Positions 8,155 to 17,658 are shown, numbered from the stretch's first letter. The stretch: 64,000 nt of DNA from Paenalcaligenes hominis_A (GCF_041359055.1 NZ_JBGJKZ010000005.1:171523-235522); one strand, 5' to 3'. Notes: a model not told the origin generated them from the letters alone. Numbers and translations: made by a program.

Positions 8155-9399
8155 AGGTAGGCGTTCAATATGCACCCGCGTCGGGGGGATCCACGCCGAC
8201 CCTACAAAGTTGTCTTGATCTAAATTCACCACATTAAACACCAACGCATGGTCAACCCACTCATAATTTCCTGTTAGGTGAGTGTCTCCATTAGAAAAAG
8301 AAGTGGCAATGGAGTAATTGTTTTCACCTAACTGCACAGGAAAGTCGAACTCAAACACAAGACGTTCCCCCGCCTTAACTGTCGTTATGGGATGCTGGGT
8401 ATGATGTGTGTTCGTACCAAAAATCGGTTGGCCTAATCGGTCTTTAATCATGTAGCCAAAGACCAATTGGTCTATATCTTGATGGCAGGTTGCCTCGACA
8501 CGCAAGGTGGTGTGTTGGCCTACATGTAAAAACTCTGCTGTTTCACGTTGTTCTGTCAGTAGTTCGATGTGGTCCAAATGCACTTCACCCGAACCTGAGC
8601 GCGTGCGAATGCCATGTTCGGTACGCTCTTGGACGATGGTTTTTTCACCGACTACGGACTGGTCTTTTTCTGCTAAGAGCGCATTGTAGTAGTCCATGAC
8701 CACGCTTGGCTCGTCGTCTAATACCAATTGGCCTTGGTTAATTAATAAGCAGCGATTGCATAAAGCCAATACTGAGCCTGGGTCGTGCGAAACAAACAAA
8801 AGAGTCGTGCCCTGGTCGCGGTATTCGCGAATACGGGCAAAGCTTTTATGCTGAAAATAGGTATCGCCCACGCTCAACGCTTCGTCTACGATCAGCACAT
8901 CAGGACGCACTGCCGTGGCAAGAGCAAAGGCCACACGTACCTGCATACCGCTTGAGTACACACGCATTGGTTGGTCAAAATACGACCCAATTTCAGAAAA
9001 ATCGATGATGCTAGGCATAAGCGCCTCGATTTCCTCTTGTTTTATGCCCATTAAACCGCTGACGTGGCGTACATTTTCACGGGCTGTTTGGTCTGGGTTA
9101 AACCCCATGCCTAGTTCTAAAATAGCAGCAACCCGCCCGGCTACCTGCGCTGTACCTGAGGATGGTTGCAAGGTGCCAGTTAGCATTTTCAGCAGGGTGG
9201 ATTTACCCGCCCCATTGTGACCAATAATACCTACCGCCTGCCCAGGTTGTACCGTAAACGATAAATCCTTCAAAATTTCATGGACTTGTAACGGCTGCAC
9301 GCGCGAGAATAAACAAGACCAAAACCGTTGGGCGTCGTTTTTATAACGATAAAAGGTTTTGCTAAGATTCTGAACGTGAATACCACCGACCGGAATCAT
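8152..9399 (-). CDS. wzt: O-antigen ABC transporter ATPase with C-terminal glycan-binding domain
   Basis: A 415-residue Wzt. The N-terminal ABC ATPase has Walker A GHNGAGKST (60-68), signature YSSGMQ (148-153), Walker B VLIVDEA (168-174) and the H-loop LFVSHD. From about residue 260 a beta-sandwich Wzt_C domain follows, which in E. coli O9a-type systems reads a modified non-reducing end before export. With Wzm it moves undecaprenyl-PP-linked polysaccharide across the inner membrane. The ATG at 9399 overlaps the wzm stop (ATGA); a GTG at 9426 would extend it by nine residues into wzm. The extended C-domain implies that a chain terminator exists, and the methyltransferase at 21120 is a candidate. 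Confidence 0.93.
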   Translation of the reverse strand: MIPVGGIHVQNLSKTFYRYKNDAQRFWSCLFSRVQPLQVHEILKDLSFTVQPGQAVGIIGHNGAGKSTLLKMLTGTLQPSSGTAQVAGRVAAILELGMGFNPDQTARENVRHVSGLMGIKQEEIEALMPSIIDFSEIGSYFDQPMRVYSSGMQVRVAFALATAVRPDVLIVDEALSVGDTYFQHKSFARIREYRDQGTTLLFVSHDPGSVLALCNRCLLINQGQLVLDDEPSVVMDYYNALLAEKDQSVVGEKTIVQERTEHGIRTRSGSGEVHLDHIELLTEQRETAEFLHVGQHTTLRVEATCHQDIDQLVFGYMIKDRLGQPIFGTNTHHTQHPITTVKAGERLVFEFDFPVQLGENNYSIATSFSNGDTHLTGNYEWVDHALVFNVVNLDQDNFVGSAWIPPTRVHIERLP

Positions 9400-10193
9400 A
9401 AAATATCCACCATTTGAACAAAACACCGTTTAAATAACCACGCAGCCAGCGTAAAAAACACCACCACTAACGCAGCGGGATAAGCCAACCAAAACCACTC
9501 TGGCCATTGATCAAACACCAAGACCGTGTGATAGGCTTGGACAATGCCAGCCATAGGATTAATTAACAATAAACGCTGATATAGCTCGGGTAGTACGCTT
9601 GGGCTATACACAATAGCGGAAAACCAAAACATTAACTGCAACACAATAGGTACCACAATTTCTAAATCTCGCATGAACACATTGACGATGCCCAGCATCA
9701 ACCCAAGCCCAAGCCCAAGCCCAAGTGTAAGCAACCACAACACAGGTAGCATCAGCCAAACCTTAGGTGCTAGCGGGGCAAAACCCAGCAAACTCAAAAT
9801 AAATAGGGTGGCAAGCAGCAACAGAGCATGGTTAAGTGTGGTAATTCCCCCAGCAATAATAGGCAAAGACAACAAGGGAAAGCGGACTTTTTTAATGGTG
9901 TTGGCATGCCGTAAAAACAGCCCTAGTCCCTGATTTACACCATCTACAAATAAGTTCCAGCCTAACAAGCCACTTAGTAAATAGGCCCCATAAGAGGTGG
10001 TGCTGGTCATACCGGGTAAACGTGCTTGCATAATCACAGACATCACCACAGCAAAAATAGCGGCTTGGGCCAAGGGCTGCAAAATAGCCCAAACGCCACC
10101 TAAGGCACTGCGCGTATAGCGATAGCGCAGATCAGTAATAATGGCGCTGAGCACATAGTCTCTAAAGAGCCATAAACGGTAAAAGGTATTCAT
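9396..10193 (-). CDS. wzm: O-antigen ABC transporter permease
   Basis: A 265-residue ABC-2 type permease with about six hydrophobic helices, of normal Wzm length. The N-terminus 'RDLYRYxxSALGGVW'-like stretch (TDLRYRYTRSALGGVWAI) is the usual amphipathic gate region. It partners Wzt, whose start codon overlaps its stop by 4 bp, and begins 9 bp after rmd. One helix contains five Leu-Gly pairs encoded by a short tandem DNA repeat. Confidence 0.93.
   Translation of the reverse strand: MNTFYRLWLFRDYVLSAIITDLRYRYTRSALGGVWAILQPLAQAAIFAVVMSVIMQARLPGMTSTTSYGAYLLSGLLGWNLFVDGVNQGLGLFLRHANTIKKVRFPLLSLPIIAGGITTLNHALLLLATLFILSLLGFAPLAPKVWLMLPVLWLLTLGLGLGLGLMLGIVNVFMRDLEIVVPIVLQLMFWFSAIVYSPSVLPELYQRLLLINPMAGIVQAYHTVLVFDQWPEWFWLAYPAALVVVFFTLAAWLFKRCFVQMVDIL
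9702..9725. repeat. Hexanucleotide tandem repeat inside wzm
   Basis: Four perfect copies of CCCAAG on the plus strand encode alternating Leu-Gly in a wzm transmembrane helix. Copy-number change would stay in frame and lengthen or shorten the helix by two residues per unit. Confidence 0.95.
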
Positions 10194-10202
10194 GTTTGGA
10201 TG

Positions 10203-11084
10203 TTACAACATGCTTTGCAATAGATCGGGAATGGATTGCGTAGGCTGCCAACCACACAGTTGATGCAATAAAGCGTAATCACCGCTAAGCACGGCAATAT
10301 CATGACGGCGCACAAACTGAGGTTGACTTTGGATTTGAAGGGAATGACCAGACAACTGGGTAAAAAGCGCTAGTAGCTGGCGTAATGTGTAGACACGACC
10401 ACTGCAGATATTAACGGTTTGACCCGCTGCAGCGTCGCAACCAAGCAGTAGGGTATAAGCCCGCACCACATCGTTAATGGAGGTGTAATCCCGTGCAATG
10501 TCCAGATTGCCTAAGGCAATTTGCACTTTGCGTTGGGAAAAGTGGGCGGCTAGCTTGGGTACTAGAAAATGCGCTGCTTGACCTAAACCCGTGTAATTAA
10601 AAGGACGGGTAATAGTAAGAGCAAAATCGTCACTGTAGGTGCGTGCAATGTGTTCCATTGCCAATTTGCTCGCGCCGTAATGATTGACTGGACGTAAAGG
10701 GGAGGACTCGTTTAAGGGCAAATCGTCTGACGAGGGTACCCCATACACATTGGCACTACTGGCGACAATTACACGTGACACCCCATGCGCTCGAGCAGCG
10801 TCTAACAGATGGGTGGTTGCCACGACATTATGCTCGTAAAAACCAAGGTTATCCGTGTCGTCGACGAAGCTGCGTGCCGCTAAATGCACAATGGTTTTGG
10901 GTTGCAACTGTGCCACCAGCTCGTGCAGTGCCATTGAGTCACGTAAATCGACAGAGTAATTTGACCAAGGCACCGTATGAAACGGGCGTAGGCTTAGGCC
11001 GTGCACAGTTTGCCCTTGCTCGTGCAGCGCAGCGCATAAGGCTCGCCCCGTAAAACCTGAGGCACCTGTGACTAATACTGACAT
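10203..11084 (-). CDS. rmd: GDP-6-deoxy-D-lyxo-4-hexulose reductase (GDP-D-rhamnose synthase)
   Basis: A 293-residue extended-SDR enzyme: glycine-rich TGASGFTGRAL near the N-terminus, ASSANVYG, and the catalytic YxxxK in 'HYGASKLAMEH'. 'NICSGRVYTLRQLL' near the C-terminus is typical of GDP-4-keto-6-deoxy-D-mannose reductases. It follows gmd with a 1-bp overlap (gmd stop / rmd ATG) and precedes wzm. The product, GDP-D-rhamnose, is the expected monomer for the ABC-exported glycan. A perosamine or colitose branch is unlikely because no aminotransferase gene is present. Confidence 0.87.
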   Translation of the reverse strand: MSVLVTGASGFTGRALCAALHEQGQTVHGLSLRPFHTVPWSNYSVDLRDSMALHELVAQLQPKTIVHLAARSFVDDTDNLGFYEHNVVATTHLLDAARAHGVSRVIVASSANVYGVPSSDDLPLNESSPLRPVNHYGASKLAMEHIARTYSDDFALTITRPFNYTGLGQAAHFLVPKLAAHFSQRKVQIALGNLDIARDYTSINDVVRAYTLLLGCDAAAGQTVNICSGRVYTLRQLLALFTQLSGHSLQIQSQPQFVRRHDIAVLSGDYALLHQLCGWQPTQSIPDLLQSML

Positions 11085-12139
11085 TATAGGGCTCCTGGAA
11101 CCTGTTCACGCCGTAGATCGGCATCAACCATAATCTTGCACAAATGCTCAAGCGTGGTACTGGGCTTCCAACCTAGGACCTCGTGCGCATATGAGGCATC
11201 GCCCACCAGTAAATCTACCTCGGCAGGGCGATAAAATTCGGGGTTGACGCGTACCAGCACGCGCTCAGAGCCCGCCAGTTTGCCAACCTCTGATTCGTTG
11301 TTACCCTGCCACGTAATAGCCATGTCTACGGCTTTAAACGCCATTTCTACAAAAGAGCGCACAGATTCGGTGCGTCCAGTGGCTAATAAGAACGTATCAG
11401 GCTGATCCGCTTGAAGCATACGCCACATGCCCTCGACGTACTCTTTGGCATAGCCCCAATCTCGCTTGGCATCTAGATTGCCAAGCTCGATCAGATCTTG
11501 TTTGCCCGTGGCAATGCGAGCCACGGCTTGGGTAATTTTACGTGTAACGAACTCAGGCCCACGTAATGGTGACTCGTGATTAAACAAAATGCCGCTGGTC
11601 GCAAACAGGCCATAAGACTCGCGGTAATTGATGGTCATCCAATGTGCATAGAGTTTTGCAACACCATATGGGCTGCGCGGATAAAACGGCGTGGACTCGG
11701 TCTGGGGAATGGTTTGTACTTTTCCAAACATCTCTGATGTGGAGGCCTGGTAATACCGTATGCTGGGGTCTACGATGCGGATGGCTTCTAGAAGATTCAC
11801 AGCACCTAAACCCGTGATTTCGCCTGTAGTGATAGGTTGATCAAAAGAAGTGCCCACATAGCTCTGGGCAGCTAGGTTGTAAAGCTCGTGTGGTTGGGTC
11901 TTTTGCAGCAAACGGATGCTATCTGATAAGTCGGTGAGGTCATGCACTACTAAGTGCAGATTGGGGTGGTGTTGCACGCCTAGGTAATCCAACCGCCAAA
12001 ACGAAGCCGAGCTAGTACGGCGGTAGGTGCCATACACGGTATAGCCTTTTTCCAATAACAGCTGCACCAAATAGGCTCCGTCTTGGCCGGTAACGCCTGT
12101 AACAATAGCGCGTTTATTCTTTATGGAGAGGTTTGACAT
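11084..12139 (-). CDS. gmd: GDP-mannose 4,6-dehydratase
   Basis: A 351-residue extended SDR. The glycine-rich GVTGQDGAYL, the STSEMFG active-site segment, YGVAK (YxxxK) and 'NLDAKRDWGYAKEYVEGMW' are all diagnostic of Gmd. It converts GDP-mannose to GDP-4-keto-6-deoxymannose in the cytoplasm. Its ATG lies 19 bp inside the end of the TolC-like gene, so translation of gmd is coupled to that of an outer-membrane secretion channel, which is unusual. Confidence 0.95.
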   Translation of the reverse strand: MSNLSIKNKRAIVTGVTGQDGAYLVQLLLEKGYTVYGTYRRTSSASFWRLDYLGVQHHPNLHLVVHDLTDLSDSIRLLQKTQPHELYNLAAQSYVGTSFDQPITTGEITGLGAVNLLEAIRIVDPSIRYYQASTSEMFGKVQTIPQTESTPFYPRSPYGVAKLYAHWMTINYRESYGLFATSGILFNHESPLRGPEFVTRKITQAVARIATGKQDLIELGNLDAKRDWGYAKEYVEGMWRMLQADQPDTFLLATGRTESVRSFVEMAFKAVDMAITWQGNNESEVGKLAGSERVLVRVNPEFYRPAEVDLLVGDASYAHEVLGWKPSTTLEHLCKIMVDADLRREQVPGAL

Positions 12140-13485
12140 TGATAATCTATACCTGTAGATGCGGTTGGCAGCGCAGCGCCCTCAAGCCAACCATTCACGT
12201 CAAAAATGCTTTGGGCGGAAAAAGCTCCAGCCCAACGAGAAAGCATGAGACGATTAATCACAAAATCATAATGAGTTTGAAGCAAGTCGCGGCGTGCGGA
12301 AAACTCTTGCTGCACACTGTTCAACATATCGACCGCATTAATTAAACTACGTTCGAACATAACCTCGGAGGCAACGCGTGACTCGTTAGCAGCTTGTAGG
12401 GCTTGGGTTAGAGCATCGATTTTCTTGGTACTGGCTTGTAGTGTCAAATACGCACTGGTGCTGTTTTTGACTAGCTCACGCTTGACCGCTTCGTAGTTTT
12501 GTTGAGTGCTAAGCAACTCGTTGTACAAGCCACGCCCTCTGGCTAGGGTGGAACCACCACTATAGATAGGGATATTGACGTTGACGGCTGCTATTAAGCT
12601 GTTGGTGCGTGGAGCAATGACGTTATCGTAGCCCACATCGCTACGTTGTGTAGACAAGTTTAAGCTAACCGAGGGGTAATGCCCACCGCGGCCTTCTTTG
12701 ACTGCGGCATTCGATGCCTCGATCGCGGCGCTGTGCGCAAGTAAGGATTTGTTGTTGCTTAGGGCGCGTTGTACCCAAGTATCCATGGGCTCGTCGGGCG
12801 GCGTCATTTTAATGTCTTGGCGGATACGGCTTAGGTTTTCTGTAATGGGACGGCCCACTAACTCCGTTAACGACTCGAGGTGTACAGTGCGTTGGTTGTC
12901 GGCTTCGATCACACGCGCCTTTAGGGTTTCGACCCGGGCTTGTAGTTGCAAGGCCTCGGAGCGGGGGATACGTTGTTTCGCCAACAGCGCATCGGCTTGG
13001 TCTAGGCTTTTTTGGGTGGTACGTAGCTCGGCTTCGATTAAATCCAACTCGTCTTGGGCTGCAAGCGCGCTGAAATAACGCCGTGCGAGCTCAACCGCGG
13101 CTTCGGCTTGCTGGTCTTCGGCCTGTAGCTCTCCCTCAATGGCGCGGTGATGAAATTTTTTGTAATTTTCCCAAGCACTTTTATTGTAGATGTGCTGAGA
13201 CAGTGATAGGGTATAGCGGTGAGTATTATAGTACTCAGTAGGCACATCGCCACTGCGACGAGTACGGTTAAACTGGCCGCTGGCAGAAACCTGCGGCAAA
13301 AGCGCACCCAGCGCTTCGCGTTCGCGGGCCTCGGCAGCCAAAGCGTTATAGCGAGAGGTCAATACTTTTGGGTCTTGTGTGCGGGCCTCGCAATAGAGGC
13401 TCAGCAGATTGCTTTGGGAGCTTGGGGCGGCCCACACCGGACTAAGCCCTAGTGTTATCAGCACGCTACTAAGAAAAATACGCAC
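12121..13485 (-). CDS. TolC-family outer membrane channel of a type I secretion system
   Basis: About 454 residues, an outer membrane efflux/secretion protein with the two-fold TolC repeat and long alpha-helical stretches; 'ALGALLPQVSASGQFNRTRRS' near the N-terminus is typical of TolC/PrtF proteins. I prefer the GTG at 13485, which has AGGGGG four bases upstream and gives a clean signal peptide (RIFLSSVLITLGLSPVWA, cleavage before APSS). The ATG at 13503 lacks a ribosome-binding site. It is the first gene of the minus-strand operon with gmd, rmd, wzm and wzt and is divergent from the ATPase gene at 13618, so it should complete that system. Confidence 0.87.
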   Translation of the reverse strand: MRIFLSSVLITLGLSPVWAAPSSQSNLLSLYCEARTQDPKVLTSRYNALAAEAREREALGALLPQVSASGQFNRTRRSGDVPTEYYNTHRYTLSLSQHIYNKSAWENYKKFHHRAIEGELQAEDQQAEAAVELARRYFSALAAQDELDLIEAELRTTQKSLDQADALLAKQRIPRSEALQLQARVETLKARVIEADNQRTVHLESLTELVGRPITENLSRIRQDIKMTPPDEPMDTWVQRALSNNKSLLAHSAAIEASNAAVKEGRGGHYPSVSLNLSTQRSDVGYDNVIAPRTNSLIAAVNVNIPIYSGGSTLARGRGLYNELLSTQQNYEAVKRELVKNSTSAYLTLQASTKKIDALTQALQAANESRVASEVMFERSLINAVDMLNSVQQEFSARRDLLQTHYDFVINRLMLSRWAGAFSAQSIFDVNGWLEGAALPTASTGIDYQCQTSP

Positions 13486-13617
13486 GATACCCCCTAACGT
13501 CATAATAAACAGTCACACCAACTCGGCGCTGACACCGAGCAAAAATTCTAACACAGCCGCGTCATGCCTATCGTGTGTATATGTTATTATTTCCCATTAC
13601 TTTTTACTCCCCAGATT
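13486..13617. promoter_or_regulatory. Divergent intergenic region between the TolC-like and type I ATPase genes
   Basis: This 132-bp gap must hold the promoters of both the minus-strand TolC-gmd-rmd-wzm-wzt operon and the plus-strand secretion operon. An inverted repeat CTCGG-N8-CCGAG (13522-13539) sits near its middle and could be a shared operator. I could not identify convincing -35/-10 pairs. Confidence 0.4.
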
Positions 13618-15300
13618 ATGTCAAACCCCACTGTTAATCGCCTACATGATGCGCTGCGCGCTTGTCGAAGCAGCTTTTTTGCTGTTGGGTTTTTCAGCAT
13701 GTTTGTTAATTTGCTCATGCTTACGCCCGCGTTTTATATGTTGCAGGTTTATGGCAGGGTAGTAACCAGTGGCAGTATCCCCACGTTGGTCATGTTAACC
13801 ATCATTATGGCAGCGTTAATGATTACGATGGGCTTGTTGGAATGGACTCGATCTCGTCTTATGGTGCGCATCAGCAATCAGCTCGATCAGCGCCTTAGCA
13901 GCGATGTGTACCAAGCCAGTTTTAACCGCGCCTTAGCCTCTGGCGGTATGGACGCCAGCGCGCAGCCTATGAACGACTTAAACGGTTTGCGCCAGTTCAT
14001 GACAGGTAATGGCCTGTTTGCTTTTTTCGACGCGCCCTGGTTCCCGTTCTATTTGGCCGTTATGTTCTTATTTCATCCGTGGTTCGGATGGGTTGCTATT
14101 GGGGCGGCGATTTTCCTCGTTGTGTTGGCCTTTATCAACGAAAAAGTCAGCGCCAAGCCCTTGGCTGAGGCCAACCGCGAAAACATCGACGCCTCTCTTT
14201 ACACCACAAAAAACTTACGCAATGCCGAGGTCATCGCTTCGATGGGTATGCTGACTTCGTTACGTCAGCGCTGGCAGGAAAAACAAAAACGGGTGCTTTT
14301 TTTCCAGTCTGAGGCCAGTGACAAAGCAGGCACAGTTTCCGCCATCTCAAAAACCTTTAGGCAAATTGTGCAGTCCTTAATTCTAGGTTTGGGGGCATAT
14401 CTGGCGATCAACCACGAAATCAACCCTGGCATGATGATTGCTGGTTCGCTCTTGCTTGGACGTGCTCTGGCCCCCATTGATTTAATGATCGGCAGTTGGA
14501 AAGGCTTTGTGTCTGCACGGGGCCAGTACGAACGCTTAACCAAAGTGCTTGAGCAGTTAGATCAGGAAATCGACCCGTTGCCCTTGCCTGCGCCCACTGG
14601 GCAGCTTAGTGTAGAGCAGTTAATGGTCACCGCGCCTGGCAGCAAAACCCCTATCTTACGCAACATCAGTTTTAACGTCCCTGCTGGCACAACCGTGGGT
14701 ATTATTGGTCCCAGTGCGTCGGGGAAATCCACCTTGGCACGCGCATTACTGGGGGTATGGCGTGCCCAGCACGGCACGGTCCGTTTGGACGGCGCTGAAC
14801 TATCGCAGTGGGATAAAACCAAACTAGGCCCGTACATGGGCTATTTACCCCAAGACATCGAGCTCTTCGAAGGCAGCATCAGCGACAACATTGCCCGTTT
14901 TGGCGCGCCCGACTCTGAAAAAATTATTGCTGCGGCTCAGTTGGCAGGTGTGCATGAAATGATTTTGCAGCTACCCAATGGTTACGATACGGTGATTGGC
15001 TCTAGCGGCGTTAACCTATCGGGCGGACAGCGTCAGCGCATTGGTTTAGCTCGCGCCCTTTACGGCAGCCCCCGACTGATTGTGCTGGACGAGCCAAACT
15101 CTAATCTAGACGAGGTGGGCGAGCGTGCGCTGGCACAAGCCATTGCCCAGGTCAAAGCCACGGGCGCGACCATCTTCATTATTACGCATCGCACCAGTAT
15201 CCTGAACCAAGTCGATACCTTGTTGGTACTGAAAGAAGGCGCAATAATGAAGTTTGGCCCAGCCCAACAGGTTTTTGCTGAATTACAAGCGGCGCGCTAA
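13618..15300 (+). CDS. Type I secretion ABC transporter, PrtD family permease/ATPase
   Basis: About 560 residues, of normal PrtD/RsaD length. The N-terminal half has five to six membrane helices starting at 'SFFAVGFFSMFVNLLML'. The C-terminal ATPase has Walker A GPSASGKST (364-372), LSGGQ (467-471), Walker B LIVLDE (D491, E492) and the switch 'ITHR'. No N-terminal C39 or C39-like domain is present, so substrates should have C-terminal signals. I start at ATG 13618 (MSNPTVNRLHDALRAC); the 18-residue upstream extension is cysteine-rich and lacks a ribosome-binding site. Five bases separate it from the adaptor gene. Nearest likely substrate: the DUF4214 protein at 17930. Confidence 0.92.
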   Translation: MSNPTVNRLHDALRACRSSFFAVGFFSMFVNLLMLTPAFYMLQVYGRVVTSGSIPTLVMLTIIMAALMITMGLLEWTRSRLMVRISNQLDQRLSSDVYQASFNRALASGGMDASAQPMNDLNGLRQFMTGNGLFAFFDAPWFPFYLAVMFLFHPWFGWVAIGAAIFLVVLAFINEKVSAKPLAEANRENIDASLYTTKNLRNAEVIASMGMLTSLRQRWQEKQKRVLFFQSEASDKAGTVSAISKTFRQIVQSLILGLGAYLAINHEINPGMMIAGSLLLGRALAPIDLMIGSWKGFVSARGQYERLTKVLEQLDQEIDPLPLPAPTGQLSVEQLMVTAPGSKTPILRNISFNVPAGTTVGIIGPSASGKSTLARALLGVWRAQHGTVRLDGAELSQWDKTKLGPYMGYLPQDIELFEGSISDNIARFGAPDSEKIIAAAQLAGVHEMILQLPNGYDTVIGSSGVNLSGGQRQRIGLARALYGSPRLIVLDEPNSNLDEVGERALAQAIAQVKATGATIFIITHRTSILNQVDTLLVLKEGAIMKFGPAQQVFAELQAAR

Positions 15301-15305
15301 CCATC

Positions 15306-16619
15306 ATGACACAAACAGAAACTCTCACACTTCCCCATATCATTGCCTCCGATCACCGCGTTCGTCGTTTTGGCTATGCCGTGGTGCTGATTATGTTTGG
15401 TTTTTTCGGTGGTTGGTCAGTATTGGCCCCCATCGGCAGCGCAGCGTTGGCACCGGGGGTAGTCACAGTACAAACCTATCGCAAAACCGTACAACACCTA
15501 GAGGGCGGCATCGTCAAAGAATTACTAGCGCGTGACGGAGACCACGTTGAAACCGGTCAACCATTAATTATTTTGGACGACACGCAGTTACGCGCCGAAT
15601 ACGATATCGTGTTGGGCCAATTGCTTGGTGCTCAAGCCACCGAAGCTCGCTTACTGGCCGAGCGAGATCAGCTGGATAGCATTAACTTCGACCTTATGAC
15701 CGAGATAGACAGCCGTCGCGCCCTAGAGGCCCAAGAGGGTGAAACACAAGTTTTTACTTCACGCCGTCGCTCTCATCAGGGCGAGCGCGAGGTGCTGCAA
15801 CAGCGTGTAGGCCAGCTTAAACAGCAAATCAAAGGCCTAAACGATCTGGTGCAAACCAAACAAAAACTAGCGCAATCGTACCGCTCAGAGGTCAAAGAGC
15901 TACGCGATCTGCTTAAAGATGGCTACATAGATAAACAACGTTTGTTAGAACAAGAGCGTCGTTTAGACACCAGCGTCGCCGAAGCGGCCGAGCATAAAAG
16001 CGAAGTAATCCGTATTCAGCTGCAAATCATAGAAACCGAATTACAAATTGTGCAGCTCGACAAACAGTTTAATACCGAAGTGGTAGGTAAACTGGCCGAG
16101 GTACAAGCCCATGCCTTCGACCTCGAGCAACGCTTACTTGCCCTCCAAGAGCGCATCAACCGTATTGTGATTCGTGCCCCCGACAGCGGTATGGTGATTG
16201 GTATGAAAGTGCATACAGTAGGCGGCGTGATCAGCTCTGGCACGCCCTTGCTCGATATTGTGCCATCTGCCTCCGACTTGGTGATCGAGGCCGAGGTCTC
16301 GCCTATGGACATCGACCGCGTGGAAATTGGCAAGCTGGCCGATATTCGCTTCAGTGCATTTAACAGCGCCACTACCCCCGTCATTCAGGGCGTGGTGGCG
16401 CAAATATCGGGCGACCGTCTAATCAACGAACAAACCGGCATGCCGTATTACCTAAGCCGGGTGCAGCTTACCGAAGAGGGCTTAAAAGCTTTAGGGCATC
16501 GCCAGCTTGTACCGGGTATGCCTGCCGAAGTGCTTATCAACACGGGGGAACGCACCTTGTTTCAGTACCTGATGCAACCCGTTGATAACGCTTTTGCCCG
16601 CTCCTTAATCGAAGACTAG
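15306..16619 (+). CDS. HlyD/PrtE-family type I secretion periplasmic adaptor
   Basis: A 437-residue membrane fusion protein. One transmembrane helix (about residues 20-43) is followed by a biotinyl-lipoyl-like segment 'RKTVQHLEGGIVKELLARDGD', a long coiled coil (about 95-280), and 'RAPDSGMVIGMKVHTVGGVI' with a beta-barrel domain. The C-terminus has the usual 'LVPGMPAEVLINTGERT'. It bridges the inner-membrane ATPase and the TolC-like channel. It is in one operon with the ATPase (5-bp gap) and 11 bp before the acyltransferase gene. Confidence 0.93.
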   Translation: MTQTETLTLPHIIASDHRVRRFGYAVVLIMFGFFGGWSVLAPIGSAALAPGVVTVQTYRKTVQHLEGGIVKELLARDGDHVETGQPLIILDDTQLRAEYDIVLGQLLGAQATEARLLAERDQLDSINFDLMTEIDSRRALEAQEGETQVFTSRRRSHQGEREVLQQRVGQLKQQIKGLNDLVQTKQKLAQSYRSEVKELRDLLKDGYIDKQRLLEQERRLDTSVAEAAEHKSEVIRIQLQIIETELQIVQLDKQFNTEVVGKLAEVQAHAFDLEQRLLALQERINRIVIRAPDSGMVIGMKVHTVGGVISSGTPLLDIVPSASDLVIEAEVSPMDIDRVEIGKLADIRFSAFNSATTPVIQGVVAQISGDRLINEQTGMPYYLSRVQLTEEGLKALGHRQLVPGMPAEVLINTGERTLFQYLMQPVDNAFARSLIED

Positions 16620-16630
16620 CCCCAATTGTC

Positions 16631-17608
16631 ATGGGCTGCCTACGGTTGTTTTTGGCTTTTTTAGTCTTAATCAGTCATATGGGTTACAGCTGGCACGGCT
16701 ATAACCCAGGAGTAATGGCCGTTGCCGTGTTTTATTTGCTAGCAGGGCATGTGGTGGCAAAACTTTGGTTGCATGCACCTGCCGAACGCCGCTTGCAGTG
16801 GTTTGCACGCGATCGTGCTTGGCGTATTTTGCCGCAATATTATCTTAGCCTAGCTGTGGCTGCGGTCATGTGGTGTTGGCTACAGCCCGACAGTTACCAT
16901 GTTAGCGCTATACCCACTCTTTTTGATTGGTTCGCCAACCTCACTATCGTGCCATTGAACTACTTTATGTTTAATGGCACAGATCAATTCACTTTATTAG
17001 CCCCCGCATGGTCATTAGGCGCAGAAATTCAATTCTATTTTCTGGTGCCAATCCTGTTGCTTAATCGCAACGTGTTATTTGTGGCATTAATGCTTTCATT
17101 AGGGATATTTAGTTTCGCGCAAACGGGTTTAATTAATTCCGATATATACGGCTATCGATTATTGCCTGGTATTTTATTTTTATTTATTTGCGGTGCCTTA
17201 TGTATTCAGCCAAATCGTGCTACCCGCATTTTTTTACTTTTATTGTGGTTGATCTGTTGTGTATATGTCGTCTATTTAGTGTTACAGCCCACGAACCCCC
17301 CGTATGTGTTTGAGGTGGCGGTGGGTTTTAGTGTGGGCTTGCCATGCGTGGTGTGGGGCAGTCGGTCTAGCTCTAGACCCAAATGGTGGCGGGTGGTACA
17401 GCAGCGAGCTGGTGTGTATTCGTATGCGTTGTTTTTATTGCATTTTCCGTTGCTATGGGTGGTGCAACCCCGCTTGGGCAACGGGGTGACGGCAGTGGCA
17501 GTGGTCTGTGCCATGAACTTACTTTATGCTGAGTTAGCGCACCGCTATGTAGAGCGTCCGTTGTGGTCGCGTTTTAGATCCTATTTAGGCAAACCTAGCT
17601 CTCAGTAA
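16631..17608 (+). CDS. Acyltransferase 3 family membrane protein (OatA/OafA-like, no SGNH domain)
   Basis: A 325-residue polytopic protein with about nine to ten hydrophobic helices. The N-terminus MGCLRLFLAFLVLISHMGYSW contains the family histidine in 'LISH', and a second conserved region is 'GAEIQFYFLVPILLL'. Such enzymes move acetyl (or other acyl) groups across the inner membrane onto periplasmic glycans. It starts 11 bp after the adaptor gene without a visible ribosome-binding site, suggesting translational coupling to the secretion operon. The middle of the gene (about 17080-17280) is clearly more AT-rich than its neighbours. Likely target: the O-polysaccharide of this locus, by inference. 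Confidence 0.8.
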   Translation: MGCLRLFLAFLVLISHMGYSWHGYNPGVMAVAVFYLLAGHVVAKLWLHAPAERRLQWFARDRAWRILPQYYLSLAVAAVMWCWLQPDSYHVSAIPTLFDWFANLTIVPLNYFMFNGTDQFTLLAPAWSLGAEIQFYFLVPILLLNRNVLFVALMLSLGIFSFAQTGLINSDIYGYRLLPGILFLFICGALCIQPNRATRIFLLLLWLICCVYVVYLVLQPTNPPYVFEVAVGFSVGLPCVVWGSRSSSRPKWWRVVQQRAGVYSYALFLLHFPLLWVVQPRLGNGVTAVAVVCAMNLLYAELAHRYVERPLWSRFRSYLGKPSSQ

Positions 17609-17658
17609 TACAGCATATTGCTTAGATAGTTATTTCTAATTTTTTTTTGCATTAGCGC

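Noticed and set aside
13564..13617. N-terminal extension of the type I ATPase
   Set aside because: The 18 extra residues are hydrophobic and Cys-rich, lack a ribosome-binding site and are not typical of PrtD proteins; ATG 13618 is preferred.
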